This document shows positions 1 to 7,594 of a stretch of DNA of 64,000 nt, piece after piece (the first letter of the stretch is position 1; each line of letters opens with the position of its first letter). A model generated the notes under the pieces. The model did no database searches, was not told the origin of the DNA, and saw only the letters and a program-made list of their open reading frames with translations. Source of the stretch: Allostella vacuolata (GTDB taxonomy: Bacteria; Pseudomonadota; Alphaproteobacteria; ATCC43930; Allostellaceae); the NCBI GenBank assembly GCA_006739055.1, contig AP019702.1, forward strand, positions 186,001 to 250,000, read 5' to 3'. A program made the position numbers and the translations under genes.

Positions 1-2
1 TC

Positions 3-1010
3 GGCTTCGACCTCCAGGAGGGGCTGTGCGGCGGCGCCGCCCTGGACAAGTACGGCACCCCGCTGACCGACGAGACCATGGCCGACGCCATGGAGGTCGA
101 TGCGGTGCTGTTCGGCTCGGTCGGCGGGCCGAAATGGGACGACCTGCCGTTCGAGAAGAAGCCCGAGCGCGGCCTGCTGCGCCTGCGCAAGGAAATGGAC
201 CTGTTCGCCAACCTGCGGCCGGCGGTGGTGTTCGACCCGCTGGTCGGCGCCTCCACCCTGAAGCCGGAGATCGTCCAGGGCCTCGACATCCTGATCATCC
301 GCGAGCTGACGGGCGGGGTCTATTTCGGCGAGCCGCGCGGCATCGAGACCCTGCCCGACGGCACGAAGAGGGGCTTCGACACCCAGGTCTACACCACGCC
401 CGAGATCGAGCGCGTGGCCGACGTCGCCTTCGACCTTGCCCGCAAGCGGCGCAACAAGGTGACCTCGGTCGAGAAGGCCAACGTCATGCATTCGGGCGTC
501 CTCTGGCGCCAGACGGTGACGGCCCTCCATGCCGCCCGGCACAAGGATGTCGAACTCGGCCACATGTATGCCGACAACTGCGCCATGCAGCTGGTGCGCT
601 GGCCCAAGCAGTTCGACGTCATCGTCACCGACAACCTGTTCGGCGACATGCTGTCGGACTGCGCGGCGATGCTGACCGGCTCGCTCGGCATGCTGCCGTC
701 GGCCTCGCTCGGCGCCACCGACCCGACCACCGGCCGCCGTCGCGCCCTCTACGAGCCGGTGCACGGCTCGGCGCCGGACATCGCGGGCCAGGGCATCGCC
801 AACCCGCTGGCCGAGCTGATGAGCTACTCGATGATGCTGCGCTATTCCTTCGACCTCGGGGATGACGCGGACCTCGTCGACCAGGCCATCAACAAGGTGC
901 TGGCCGACGGCAAGCGCACCGCGGACATCGCCGAGGCCGGGTCGAGCAAGGTCTCGACCAGCCAGATGGGCGACGCGATCCTCGACGCGCTGGACCGTCT
1001 CGGCCGCTGA
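3..1010 (+). CDS. leuB: 3-isopropylmalate dehydrogenase, 5'-truncated by the window edge
   Basis: Cytosolic leucine biosynthesis enzyme: NAD-dependent oxidative decarboxylation of 3-isopropylmalate. The frame is open from the first bases, so about 335 residues are visible and the N-terminus lies upstream. Family signatures are present in order: the substrate-binding [14 protein letters not shown] loop, the metal-binding stretch around [10 protein letters not shown], and the NAD-binding [15 protein letters not shown] motif. The TGA stop is at 1008-1010. An internal ATG at 78 is not the start because homologous sequence continues upstream of it. It converges on the hydrolase gene that ends at 1041. 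Identity is secure. Confidence 0.95.
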   Translation, partial: GFDLQEGLCGGAALDKYGTPLTDETMADAMEVDAVLFGSVGGPKWDDLPFEKKPERGLLRLRKEMDLFANLRPAVVFDPLVGASTLKPEIVQGLDILIIRELTGGVYFGEPRGIETLPDGTKRGFDTQVYTTPEIERVADVAFDLARKRRNKVTSVEKANVMHSGVLWRQTVTALHAARHKDVELGHMYADNCAMQLVRWPKQFDVIVTDNLFGDMLSDCAAMLTGSLGMLPSASLGATDPTTGRRRALYEPVHGSAPDIAGQGIANPLAELMSYSMMLRYSFDLGDDADLVDQAINKVLADGKRTADIAEAGSSKVSTSQMGDAILDALDRLGR

Positions 1011-1040
1011 TCGCCGCCGCCTCGCCCTCGGCGGCCCTCG

Positions 1041-2129
1041 TCAGGGGGCGGCGGGGGCGAGGTTGACGAACCGGAGCCGGCAATCGGCCCCGCTGCGGCC
1101 GGCGCAGAAGGTCAGTGCGGCGTCGCGCGCATCCTGGGTCGAGCTGCGCCCGGTCGCCCACCCGAACTGTCCCGTCGCCGCGGCGGCGAACGCCTTTTCC
1201 CCCGGCCCGGCCAGGTAGCGCTCCAGCGCGGCGCGATGGCGCTCGCCGGCCGCCGGCAGGCGGTCCACGCTCAGGACCCCCGGCGACCAGGTCGGCAGCC
1301 CGTGGGCCCGCAGGAAGCCGTCGACCAGCGGCCACCACAGCTCCTGCGCCCGGCCATAGACCGAGTGCCCGTCCTGGCCGAAGGGCGGCAGCAGGTGGAA
1401 CTCCGCCGGGGCGCCGCCGGCCCGGTAGGCGGCGTGCATCGCCCGCGACAGCTCCGGCCCGAAATAGAGATCGTTCTCGGCATAGATCCACAGGGCGGGC
1501 GCCCGCGCCGTGCGCCCGTACCGGGCGAAGGCCTCGACCAGCCGGTCGGGTCGGCAGACGTCTTTGGGCCCGCGCGAACCGCGTCCACCGGCGAAGCTGA
1601 CGATGCCGACCAGCCCGGCCGGCGGCTCGGCGGCCAGCGCCGTCGCGGCGAAGCCCCCGGCCGACACGCCGACCAGCAGCAGGCGGCTGCGGTCGGCCCA
1701 TTCCTGCCCGGCGAGCCAGACCGCGGCGTGGCGCAGGTCGCCGGCCGCCCGGCGCCCGGCGGCGGCGTAGTCGCGGCCCTCGCACGGCCCGGCACCCTCG
1801 GCGAAGGCGCCCTCGGAACTGCCATAGCCGCGGCGCAGGATCGACAGGGCGGCCCAGCCGCGATGGGCGAAGTCGCGGGCCTGCCGCCCGGCCCCCTCCG
1901 CCCGCATGCCGGCGCGGTCGGCGGGATCGCGCGGGGCGCCGTGGGTCAGCAGGACGATCGGGAAGGGCCCGGCCCCCTCCGGCCGAGCCAGGTATCCCGA
2001 AAGGCGAAGGGGTGTGCCGTCGGGGATGACGACCGGGACGGCGACCGGCCCTTCCATCAGCCCGTCATGGCGGGCCAGCGCCGTCGGCGGCGCCAGGAGG
2101 ATGGCCAGGACGGCCAGGATGCGGATCAT
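1041..2129 (-). CDS. secreted alpha/beta hydrolase (dienelactone hydrolase-like)
   Basis: A 362-aa protein with a clear Sec signal peptide (about residues 1-19, ending TALA) and an alpha/beta-hydrolase fold. Visible elements are the oxyanion HG near residue 63 (LLTHGAPRD), the nucleophile elbow GVSAGG with Ser156, and a candidate catalytic His in GQDGHS. The family contains esterases, dienelactone hydrolases and acyl-peptide hydrolases; the substrate cannot be read from sequence. Export suggests a periplasmic role. It is a single gene convergent with leuB, with 30 bp between the stops. Confidence 0.8.
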   Translation of the reverse strand: MIRILAVLAILLAPPTALARHDGLMEGPVAVPVVIPDGTPLRLSGYLARPEGAGPFPIVLLTHGAPRDPADRAGMRAEGAGRQARDFAHRGWAALSILRRGYGSSEGAFAEGAGPCEGRDYAAAGRRAAGDLRHAAVWLAGQEWADRSRLLLVGVSAGGFAATALAAEPPAGLVGIVSFAGGRGSRGPKDVCRPDRLVEAFARYGRTARAPALWIYAENDLYFGPELSRAMHAAYRAGGAPAEFHLLPPFGQDGHSVYGRAQELWWPLVDGFLRAHGLPTWSPGVLSVDRLPAAGERHRAALERYLAGPGEKAFAAAATGQFGWATGRSSTQDARDAALTFCAGRSGADCRLRFVNLAPAAP

Positions 2130-2169
2130 GGCGCCGATCCTACACCTCTGTCGCGGGGCAGGGCGCGCT

Positions 2170-2736
2170 TCAGAGAGGCGGCGGGCAGGGCGGCAGCAGC
2201 CGCTGCACCTGGTCGCGCAGGCGGCTCAGCGAGCGGTCGCGCAGGCCGAGCTCGTCGAGGTGGCGAACGGTGTTGTCGAGATACTCGATGCAGGGGCCGC
2301 GGTCGCCATGGGCGGCGGCGATGATGGCCGCGGTCTCCGCCACCGCCAGCCGGCCGCTGTAGAAGCGATGGCGGCGATCGACGACGAAGGCCAGGCAGGG
2401 CAGTACGCCGTCTGCGGTACGCACCGGGAGGACGCGCGGGTGGTACTCGTTGTTGAGCATCTCGCGCTCCCAGAGCGCGGCCTTGACCGCCTCCAGCTGC
2501 TCGATTGGAATGCGCAGCGCCAGCCCCTTGCAGGAGCCGCCGCGGTCGAGCCCCAGCACCAGGCCGGGCCGTTCGTCGGTGCCGCGATACTGGGTCGAAT
2601 AGATGCAGAAGCGCCGGTGATAGCCGAGCAGCAGCCCGGGGCGGACCTCGACCGGGGCGAAGCCCGGGTTCCAGATCAGCGAGCCGTAGCCGAAGACCCA
2701 GAAGTGGCCCGAAGCGCAAGGATGGAGGGACAGCAT
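2170..2736 (-). CDS. chaC: ChaC-type gamma-glutamylcyclotransferase
   Basis: Predicted glutathione-specific gamma-glutamylcyclotransferase, releasing 5-oxoproline and Cys-Gly from glutathione in the cytosol. The diagnostic N-terminal signature VFGYGSLIWNPGF lies about ten residues after the chosen ATG, followed by the GYHRRFCIYS stretch typical of ChaC. An ATG 39 bp upstream (2775) is in frame but would add a non-conserved extension, so 2736 is preferred, giving 188 aa. The gene is divergent from the DUF2125 gene at 2814, and the 77 bp between them must carry both promoters. Confidence 0.9.
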   Translation of the reverse strand: MLSLHPCASGHFWVFGYGSLIWNPGFAPVEVRPGLLLGYHRRFCIYSTQYRGTDERPGLVLGLDRGGSCKGLALRIPIEQLEAVKAALWEREMLNNEYHPRVLPVRTADGVLPCLAFVVDRRHRFYSGRLAVAETAAIIAAAHGDRGPCIEYLDNTVRHLDELGLRDRSLSRLRDQVQRLLPPCPPPL

Positions 2737-2813
2737 GAGCGGGACCGACTTTACCCGCTGCCCCGCATCCCGCAAGCGGTCGCTTTGCGGCCCGGCCCTA
2801 GTTATAGAAGGGG

Positions 2814-3851
2814 ATGATCCGTCGTTTTCGTATCGTCCTGCTGGCCGGCCTCTGCGCCCTCCTGGCGGTGGCCGCGGGCGGCTATTCCTGGTTCTGGCAT
2901 CGGGTGGCGGCCGAGATCGTGGCCGGCGTGCCGGCCTGGACCGCCGGGATGGCAGCCCAGGGTATCCGCGTCACGCACGGGCCGCTCGCCGTCTCCGGCT
3001 TTCCCTTCCAGTTCCGACTCGAAGTGCCGCAGCCGGTCTTCGCCCGGGATCGGGCCTACCCGGCCGCGACCTGGTCGGGCGACCGGCTGCTTGCCATCGC
3101 CCGGCCCTGGCGCCTGCGCGAATGGGCGCTGGAGGTGCCGCGGCCGAGCCGGCTGGATCTGGTCGCCGGCCCCGACCGGTGGCAGGCGACGGTCGCGCGG
3201 GTGGATGGCGCCCTGCGCGTCGATCCGCGTGACGGGGAACTGCTGCTGGACGCGCGGGGCATTGCCGGGGTCGATGCCGACCCGCTGTCGATCGCCGCGC
3301 TCCGCCTGCGGCTTGCGGGCGATCCCGGGCGGCCGCGGGCGACCGCGGTGGCGCTCGCGGCCGACTCGGTCCGCCTGCCGGCCCGGGCCCGGGCGCCGCT
3401 CGGCCGGGAGATCGCCCGGGTTTCGGCCGAGGGCGCGGTGGTCGAGTCCATTCCCAGCCTGCCGCCTGCCGCCGCGCTCGAATCCTGGCGCCAGGCCGGC
3501 GGTACGATCGACGTCGAACGGTTCCGGGTCGTCTGGGGGCAGGCGGAACTCGATGGCGCGGTGACCGTGGCGCTCGACCGCGAACTGCAGCCGGTGGCGG
3601 CCGGCACGGCGGCGCTGGCCGGCCATGATGCGGTGCTCGACGCGCTGGTGGAGTCGGGGTCGCTCGGCCGGATGGAGGCGTTCGGCGCCCGGGCGATCCT
3701 GGGTGCCGTGGCGGCGCCGACCGCCGGCGGAGGGGCCCCGGTCATCAGCCTTCAGTTCTCGGTGCAGGACGGCCGGATGCTTGCGGGCCCGATCGGCGGA
3801 TCGACGTTCCGGCTCCTCTCCCTGCCCCGCGTGGAATGGCCGGAACGCTGA
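2814..3851 (+). CDS. DUF2125 family envelope protein
   Basis: A 345-aa protein with one N-terminal membrane anchor or uncleaved signal (about residues 5-25), followed by a beta-rich soluble region. The stretch GPLAVSGFPFQFRLEV near residue 60 is characteristic of the alphaproteobacterial DUF2125 family, whose function is unknown but which resembles periplasmic AsmA-like proteins in topology. A GAAGGGG tract lies immediately before the ATG. No operon partner: the HU gene begins 129 bp downstream after a hairpin. Confidence 0.8.
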   Translation: MIRRFRIVLLAGLCALLAVAAGGYSWFWHRVAAEIVAGVPAWTAGMAAQGIRVTHGPLAVSGFPFQFRLEVPQPVFARDRAYPAATWSGDRLLAIARPWRLREWALEVPRPSRLDLVAGPDRWQATVARVDGALRVDPRDGELLLDARGIAGVDADPLSIAALRLRLAGDPGRPRATAVALAADSVRLPARARAPLGREIARVSAEGAVVESIPSLPPAAALESWRQAGGTIDVERFRVVWGQAELDGAVTVALDRELQPVAAGTAALAGHDAVLDALVESGSLGRMEAFGARAILGAVAAPTAGGGAPVISLQFSVQDGRMLAGPIGGSTFRLLSLPRVEWPER

Positions 3852-3920
3852 GGACCCCCGTGGAATCGGCACTTTTTGCAGTGGCAAGTTTCGACCGATG
3901 TTGCTATCGCTCGCGCCCAC

Positions 3921-3944
3921 CAGCGCCACGAGCCCGTGGCGCTG
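3921..3944 (+). promoter_or_regulatory. perfect 10-bp-stem hairpin in the leader of the HU gene
   Basis: CAGCGCCACG is followed by a 4-base loop and its exact complement CGTGGCGCTG. It sits 70 bp after the DUF2125 stop and 36 bp before the HU start. There is no T-run after it, so it could be a weak terminator for the upstream gene or a structured 5' leader of the HU mRNA. Confidence 0.5.
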
Positions 3945-3980
3945 CCGAACACAAGTGTTACCAGAGGAGCAAGAATCGTC

Positions 3981-4277
3981 ATGGCGGCTGCTGAGACCAC
4001 TCCGACGGTGTCGCTGCGCCAGTTGGCGGCGACCCTCGCCGAGAAGCACGAGATGCCGAAGAAGCAGGCGAGCGCCGTGCTCGAGGATCTCGTGGGCTTG
4101 GTGACGACGCATCTGAAGCAGGGCGACAAGGTCCGGATCACCGGGCTCGGCATCCTTCAGGTCCGCAAGCGTCCGGCACGCCAGGGTCGCAATCCCGCCA
4201 CCGGTGAACCGATCGAGATCAAGGCGTCTTCCAAGGTCGCTTTCCGCGCCTCCAAGGATCTGAAGGACGCGGTCTGA
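3981..4277 (+). CDS. HU-family DNA-binding protein
   Basis: A 98-aa basic histone-like protein that bends and compacts DNA. The family core is visible: SLRQLAATLAEKH, the helical dimerisation region, VRITGLGILQVRKRPAR (the GxG beta turn and start of the DNA-binding arm), the RNPATGEPI arm tip motif, and the final KVAFRASKDLKDAV helix. The ATG at 3981 is chosen because AGAGGAG lies 9-15 bp upstream; an upstream in-frame start at 3876 would add a non-homologous leader. A strong hairpin follows the stop. Confidence 0.9.
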   Translation: MAAAETTPTVSLRQLAATLAEKHEMPKKQASAVLEDLVGLVTTHLKQGDKVRITGLGILQVRKRPARQGRNPATGEPIEIKASSKVAFRASKDLKDAV

Positions 4278-4328
4278 TCGGTCGGGATCGCCCGGGCGCG
4301 CAGGCGCCGGGGCGAGAAGCTGAATATC

Positions 4329-4368
4329 GGCAACGCCGCGCTGTCTGGAGGGACAGCGCGGCGTTGCC
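4329..4368. terminator. strong hairpin between convergent HU and tyrA genes
   Basis: A perfect 17-bp stem (GGCAACGCCGCGCTGTC and its complement) with a 6-base loop TGGAGG. It lies in the 114-bp gap between two convergent stops, so it can serve both transcripts. There is no U-tract, as is common in GC-rich alphaproteobacteria. Confidence 0.75.
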
Positions 4369-4391
4369 ATGTCCGGCCTGGGCTTCGGGCC

Positions 4392-5330
4392 TCATGCCGC
4401 CTGCGCGGGCGGCGGCACCATGCGGCCCTCGGCCTCGATGATGCCGCGTCGGATGGCGCGGGTTCGGGTGAAGAGCTCGTGGAGCTTCTCGCCCTCGCCC
4501 CAGCGGATGGCGCGCTGGAGGTAGGCGAGGTCCTCGGAGAAGCGTCCGAGCATTTCGAGGACGGCCTCGCGGTTGTCGAGGAAGATGTCGCGCCACATGA
4601 CGGGGTCGGAGGCGGCGATGCGGGTGAAGTCGCGGAAGCCGCCGGCGGAGTACTTGATGACCTCGGAGCGGAGCGTCTCCTCGAGGTCGGTGGCGGTGCC
4701 GACGATGGTATAGGCGATGAGGTGGGGCAGGTGGGAGGTGATGGCCAGCACCTTGTCGTGGTGGGCGGGGTCCATCTCGACGACCTGGGACCCGGCCGCC
4801 TCCCAGAAGGCGCGCAGGCGCCGGACCGGCTCGGGCGGGGCGCCGGGCAGGGGGGTGAGGATGCACCAGCGGCCCTGGAAGAGCTCGGCGAAGCCGGCCT
4901 CGGGGCCGGAATGCTCGGTGCCGGCGATGGGATGGCCGGGGATGAAGTGGACGCCGTCGGGGACGTTGGGGCCGACGTCGCGGACCACGGCCTGCTTGAC
5001 CGAGCCGACGTCGGACAGGATGGTGCCGGGCGCTAGCACCGGGGCGATGGCGGCGGACAGGTCGGCATAGGTGCCGACGGGGGTGCAGAGGAGGACGAGG
5101 TCGGCGCCGGCGGCGGCCTCGGCCGGGTCCTCGTAGGCATGGTCGACGATGCCGAGGCGGAGTGCCGCCTCGCGGGTGGCCTCGCGCCGGGTGCTGCAGA
5201 CGATCTCCTCGGCCAGCCCCTCGCGCCGCGCAACCCGCGCCAGCGACGAGCCGATCAGGCCGATCCCGATGAGCGCAAGCCGGCGGAAGGGCGGCCGGGC
5301 GACGGGTCGTATGGGAAGCGGGTGGTCCAT
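4392..5330 (-). CDS. tyrA: prephenate/arogenate dehydrogenase, downstream tandem copy
   Basis: NAD(P)-dependent oxidative decarboxylation of prephenate or arogenate, towards tyrosine. Rossmann motif GIGLIGSSLAR is near the N-terminus and the substrate-binding GHPIAGTEHSG segment is intact. The central 284 residues are identical to the neighbouring copy at 5550-6422. The ends differ: this copy has a proline-rich N-terminal extension beginning MDHPLPIRPVARPP and a C-terminal tail EGRMVPPPAQAA. It lies 219 bp downstream of the first copy, behind a hairpin, so it may be transcribed separately or only partly from the operon. No frameshift or stop; it looks functional. Confidence 0.88.
   Translation of the reverse strand: MDHPLPIRPVARPPFRRLALIGIGLIGSSLARVARREGLAEEIVCSTRREATREAALRLGIVDHAYEDPAEAAAGADLVLLCTPVGTYADLSAAIAPVLAPGTILSDVGSVKQAVVRDVGPNVPDGVHFIPGHPIAGTEHSGPEAGFAELFQGRWCILTPLPGAPPEPVRRLRAFWEAAGSQVVEMDPAHHDKVLAITSHLPHLIAYTIVGTATDLEETLRSEVIKYSAGGFRDFTRIAASDPVMWRDIFLDNREAVLEMLGRFSEDLAYLQRAIRWGEGEKLHELFTRTRAIRRGIIEAEGRMVPPPAQAA
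4432..5288. repeat. 857-bp direct repeat, copy 1 (tyrA)
   Basis: Matches 5563-6419 with 7 mismatches and no indels (about 99.2 % identity), at a constant offset of 1131 bp. Both ends are sharp: sequence outside the boundaries is unrelated. All seven differences are silent in the tyrA frame. Confidence 0.97.
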
Positions 5331-5377
5331 GATGCGCTCCGGAATTGGGCCAGAAAGCCCCCGGAGGCCATGTCCTG

Positions 5378-5414
5378 AAACGAAACGCCGCCGGGTGGCG
5401 GCGGCTTCGGTTTC
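5378..5414 (-). terminator. hairpin between the two tyrA copies
   Basis: On the minus strand CGCCGCC, a 4-base loop ACCC and GGCGGCG form a perfect 7-bp stem. Flanking GAAACCGAA and TTCGTTTC extend it with a bulge, and the sequence reads into TTTCGTTTC. This is a plausible intrinsic terminator after tyrA copy 2, or an attenuator in front of copy 1. Confidence 0.5.
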
Positions 5415-5443
5415 GTCAGATCGTGATCGAACCCGCGCCGCCC

Positions 5444-5506
5444 CTATGGGAGGGCGCGTAGTAGAGGCCGCTTATGGGCAGGTTCGTGCTCACGGGGGCG
5501 GACCAT
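5444..5506 (-). CDS. possible 20-codon leader peptide upstream of tyrA copy 1
   Basis: A short frame beginning ATG at 5506 and ending TAG at 5444, lying 44 bp past tyrA copy 2 and 30 bp before the hairpin at 5414-5378. It reads MVRPREHEPAHKRPLLRALP. A leader peptide followed by a hairpin is the layout of ribosome-mediated attenuation, but the peptide has no Tyr, Phe or Trp, so tyrosine control is not supported. No good ribosome binding site was seen. This is tentative. Confidence 0.15.
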   Translation of the reverse strand: MVRPREHEPAHKRPLLRALP

Positions 5507-5549
5507 AGGCAGGCCGCCCCGTGCCGTCAACGGGGACGATCGATCCGCC

Positions 5550-6422
5550 CTATGCCTGCTTCGCCTCGATGATGCCGCGGCGGATGGCGCGGGTTCGGGT
5601 GAAGAGCTCGTGGAGCTTCTCGCCCTCGCCCCAGCGGATGGCGCGCTGGAGGTAGGCGAGGTCCTCGGAGAAGCGTCCGAGCATTTCGAGGACGGCCTCG
5701 CGGTTGTCGAGGAAGATGTCGCGCCACATGACGGGGTCGGAGGCGGCGATGCGGGTGAAGTCGCGGAAGCCGCCGGCGGAGTACTTGATGACCTCGGAGC
5801 GGAGCGTCTCCTCGAGGTCGGTGGCGGTGCCGACGATGGTGTAGGCGATGAGGTGGGGCAGGTGGGAGGTGATGGCCAGCACCTTGTCGTGGTGGGCGGG
5901 GTCCATCTCGACGACCTGGGACCCGGCCGCCTCCCAGAAGGCGCGCAGGCGCCGGACCGGCTCGGGCGGGGCGCCGGGCAGGGGGGTGAGGATGCACCAG
6001 CGGCCCTGGAAGAGCTCGGCGAAGCCGGCCTCGGGGCCGGAATGCTCGGTGCCGGCGATGGGATGGCCGGGGATGAAGTGGACGCCGTCGGGAACGTTGG
6101 GTCCGACGTCGCGGACCACGGCCTGCTTGACCGAGCCGACGTCGGACAGGATGGTGCCGGGCGCCAGCACCGGGGCGATGGCGGCGGACAGGTCGGCATA
6201 GGTGCCGACGGGGGTGCAGAGGAGGACGAGGTCGGCGCCGGCGGCGGCCTCGGCCGGGTCCTCGTAGGCATGGTCGACGATGCCGAGGCGGAGCGCCGCC
6301 TCGCGGGTGGCCTCGCGCCGGGTGCTGCAGACGATCTCCTCGGCCAGCCCCTCGCGCCGCGCCACCCGCGCCAGCGACGAGCCGATCAGGCCGATCCCGA
6401 TGAGCGCAAGCCGGCGGAACAT
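5550..6422 (-). CDS. tyrA: prephenate/arogenate dehydrogenase, operon copy
   Basis: 290 aa, same catalytic core as the copy at 4392-5330, with intact GIGLIGSSLAR nucleotide-binding and GHPIAGTEHSG motifs. This is probably the ancestral copy: it starts 7 bp after the hisC stop, in the chorismate mutase-hisC-tyrA order seen in many alphaproteobacteria. The ATG at 6422 is preferred; a GTG one codon upstream (6425) is also possible. The repeat with copy 1 begins at codon 2. The C-terminus ends IIEAKQA, unlike the other copy. Confidence 0.92.
   Translation of the reverse strand: MFRRLALIGIGLIGSSLARVARREGLAEEIVCSTRREATREAALRLGIVDHAYEDPAEAAAGADLVLLCTPVGTYADLSAAIAPVLAPGTILSDVGSVKQAVVRDVGPNVPDGVHFIPGHPIAGTEHSGPEAGFAELFQGRWCILTPLPGAPPEPVRRLRAFWEAAGSQVVEMDPAHHDKVLAITSHLPHLIAYTIVGTATDLEETLRSEVIKYSAGGFRDFTRIAASDPVMWRDIFLDNREAVLEMLGRFSEDLAYLQRAIRWGEGEKLHELFTRTRAIRRGIIEAKQA
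5563..6419. repeat. 857-bp direct repeat, copy 2 (tyrA)
   Basis: Partner of the repeat at 4432-5288. It spans codon 2 to a few codons from the end of the operon tyrA. The 274 bp between the repeats (5289-5562) is not repeated elsewhere in the window. Confidence 0.97.
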
Positions 6423-6429
6423 CACCGGC

Positions 6430-7566
6430 TCAGCCCTGGCCGCCGACGAAGTCGGCCAGTGCCGATTGGACCGCGCGCATCTCCTCCTCCAGGCCGATGC
6501 CGATGCGCAGGCACTCCGGCAGGCCGTAGCCCGCCATGCCGCGGACCAGGATGCCGCGCTGCTTGAGGAAGGCGAGCGCCGCCGCGGCGTCGCGCCCCGC
6601 GCCGTCCGGGAATCGCACCAGCACGAAGTTGGCGACGCTCGGATAGACGGTGAGGCCGAGCCGGGCGAGCTCGTCGCCGAGCCAGCTGCGCCAGCGGGTC
6701 GCGGTCTCGCGCGAAGTGGCGACGAAGGCCTCGTCCTCCATCGCGGCCACCCCGGCTTCCTGGGTGGCGAGCGTCACGTTGAAGGGCCCGCGCACCCGGT
6801 TGATCACGTCGACGACCGCGGGCGGGCCGTAGAGCCAGCCGAGCCGGAGGCCGGCCAGGGCGTAGATCTTGGAGAAGGTGCGGGTCATCACGACGTTGTC
6901 GGCCGCGTCGACCAGCTCCACGCCCGCGTCGTAGTCCGCTTCCTCGACATACTCGGCATAGGCCGAATCGAGCACCAGCAGGACGTTGCGCGGCAGGCCG
7001 GCATGCAGCCGCCGCATTTCGTCCTGGGGCAGGTAGCTGCCGGTCGGGTTGTTGGGATTGGCGAGGAAGAGGATGCGCGTGCGCTCGGTCACCCGCGCCA
7101 GCAGGGCGTCGACATCGGTCTTCAGCCCCGTCTCGGGGGCGGCCACCGGGATCGCCCCGACCGACTTCGCGGCGATCGGGTACATCATGAAGCCGTACTG
7201 GCTGTAGAGGATCTCGTCGCCGATCCCGGCATAGCACTTGGTGAGGAGCTGCAGCAGCTCGTCCGAGCCGGCGCCGCAGACGATGCGCGCGGGGTCGAGC
7301 CCGTTCACCCGGCCGATCGCCTGGCGCAGCCGCTCCGAATGGCCGTCGGGATAGCGATGGATCTCGCCCGCGGTCGCCGCATAGGCGGCGCGCGCCTTGG
7401 GGCTCGGCCCGGCGGTGTTCTCGTTCGAGGCCAGCCGGAACACCCGATTGACGCCGGGGGCCTTGTGGTCGCCGCCGACATAGGGGGCGATCTCCAGGAT
7501 GCCGGGCTTCGGCTCGGGCGCGGATGCCGGGGTAGCGGTCTCGGCGATCGGGGACAGCGTGGTCAT
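6430..7566 (-). CDS. hisC: histidinol-phosphate / aromatic aminotransferase
   Basis: A 378-aa fold-type I PLP aminotransferase of the HisC family. Landmarks: the LASNENTAGPSP substrate loop, ANPNNPTGSYL, LDSAYAEY (PLP-contacting Asp and Tyr), and TFSKIYALAGLRLGW with the PLP-binding lysine. Position between chorismate mutase and tyrA argues that it transaminates prephenate or aromatic 2-oxo acids as well as, or instead of, histidinol phosphate. The ATG at 7566 has GAGGATT upstream; an ATG at 7578 is an alternative start. Confidence 0.9.
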   Translation of the reverse strand: MTTLSPIAETATPASAPEPKPGILEIAPYVGGDHKAPGVNRVFRLASNENTAGPSPKARAAYAATAGEIHRYPDGHSERLRQAIGRVNGLDPARIVCGAGSDELLQLLTKCYAGIGDEILYSQYGFMMYPIAAKSVGAIPVAAPETGLKTDVDALLARVTERTRILFLANPNNPTGSYLPQDEMRRLHAGLPRNVLLVLDSAYAEYVEEADYDAGVELVDAADNVVMTRTFSKIYALAGLRLGWLYGPPAVVDVINRVRGPFNVTLATQEAGVAAMEDEAFVATSRETATRWRSWLGDELARLGLTVYPSVANFVLVRFPDGAGRDAAAALAFLKQRGILVRGMAGYGLPECLRIGIGLEEEMRAVQSALADFVGGQG

Positions 7567-7594
7567 GGGAATCCTCATTCGAGGCCCGCGGGGC

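Noticed and set aside
3867-3880. Sigma-54-like CGGCACTTTTTGCA upstream of the HU gene
   Set aside because: The GG and GC elements are two bases too close (10 instead of 12 from G to G), which abolishes sigma-54 recognition.
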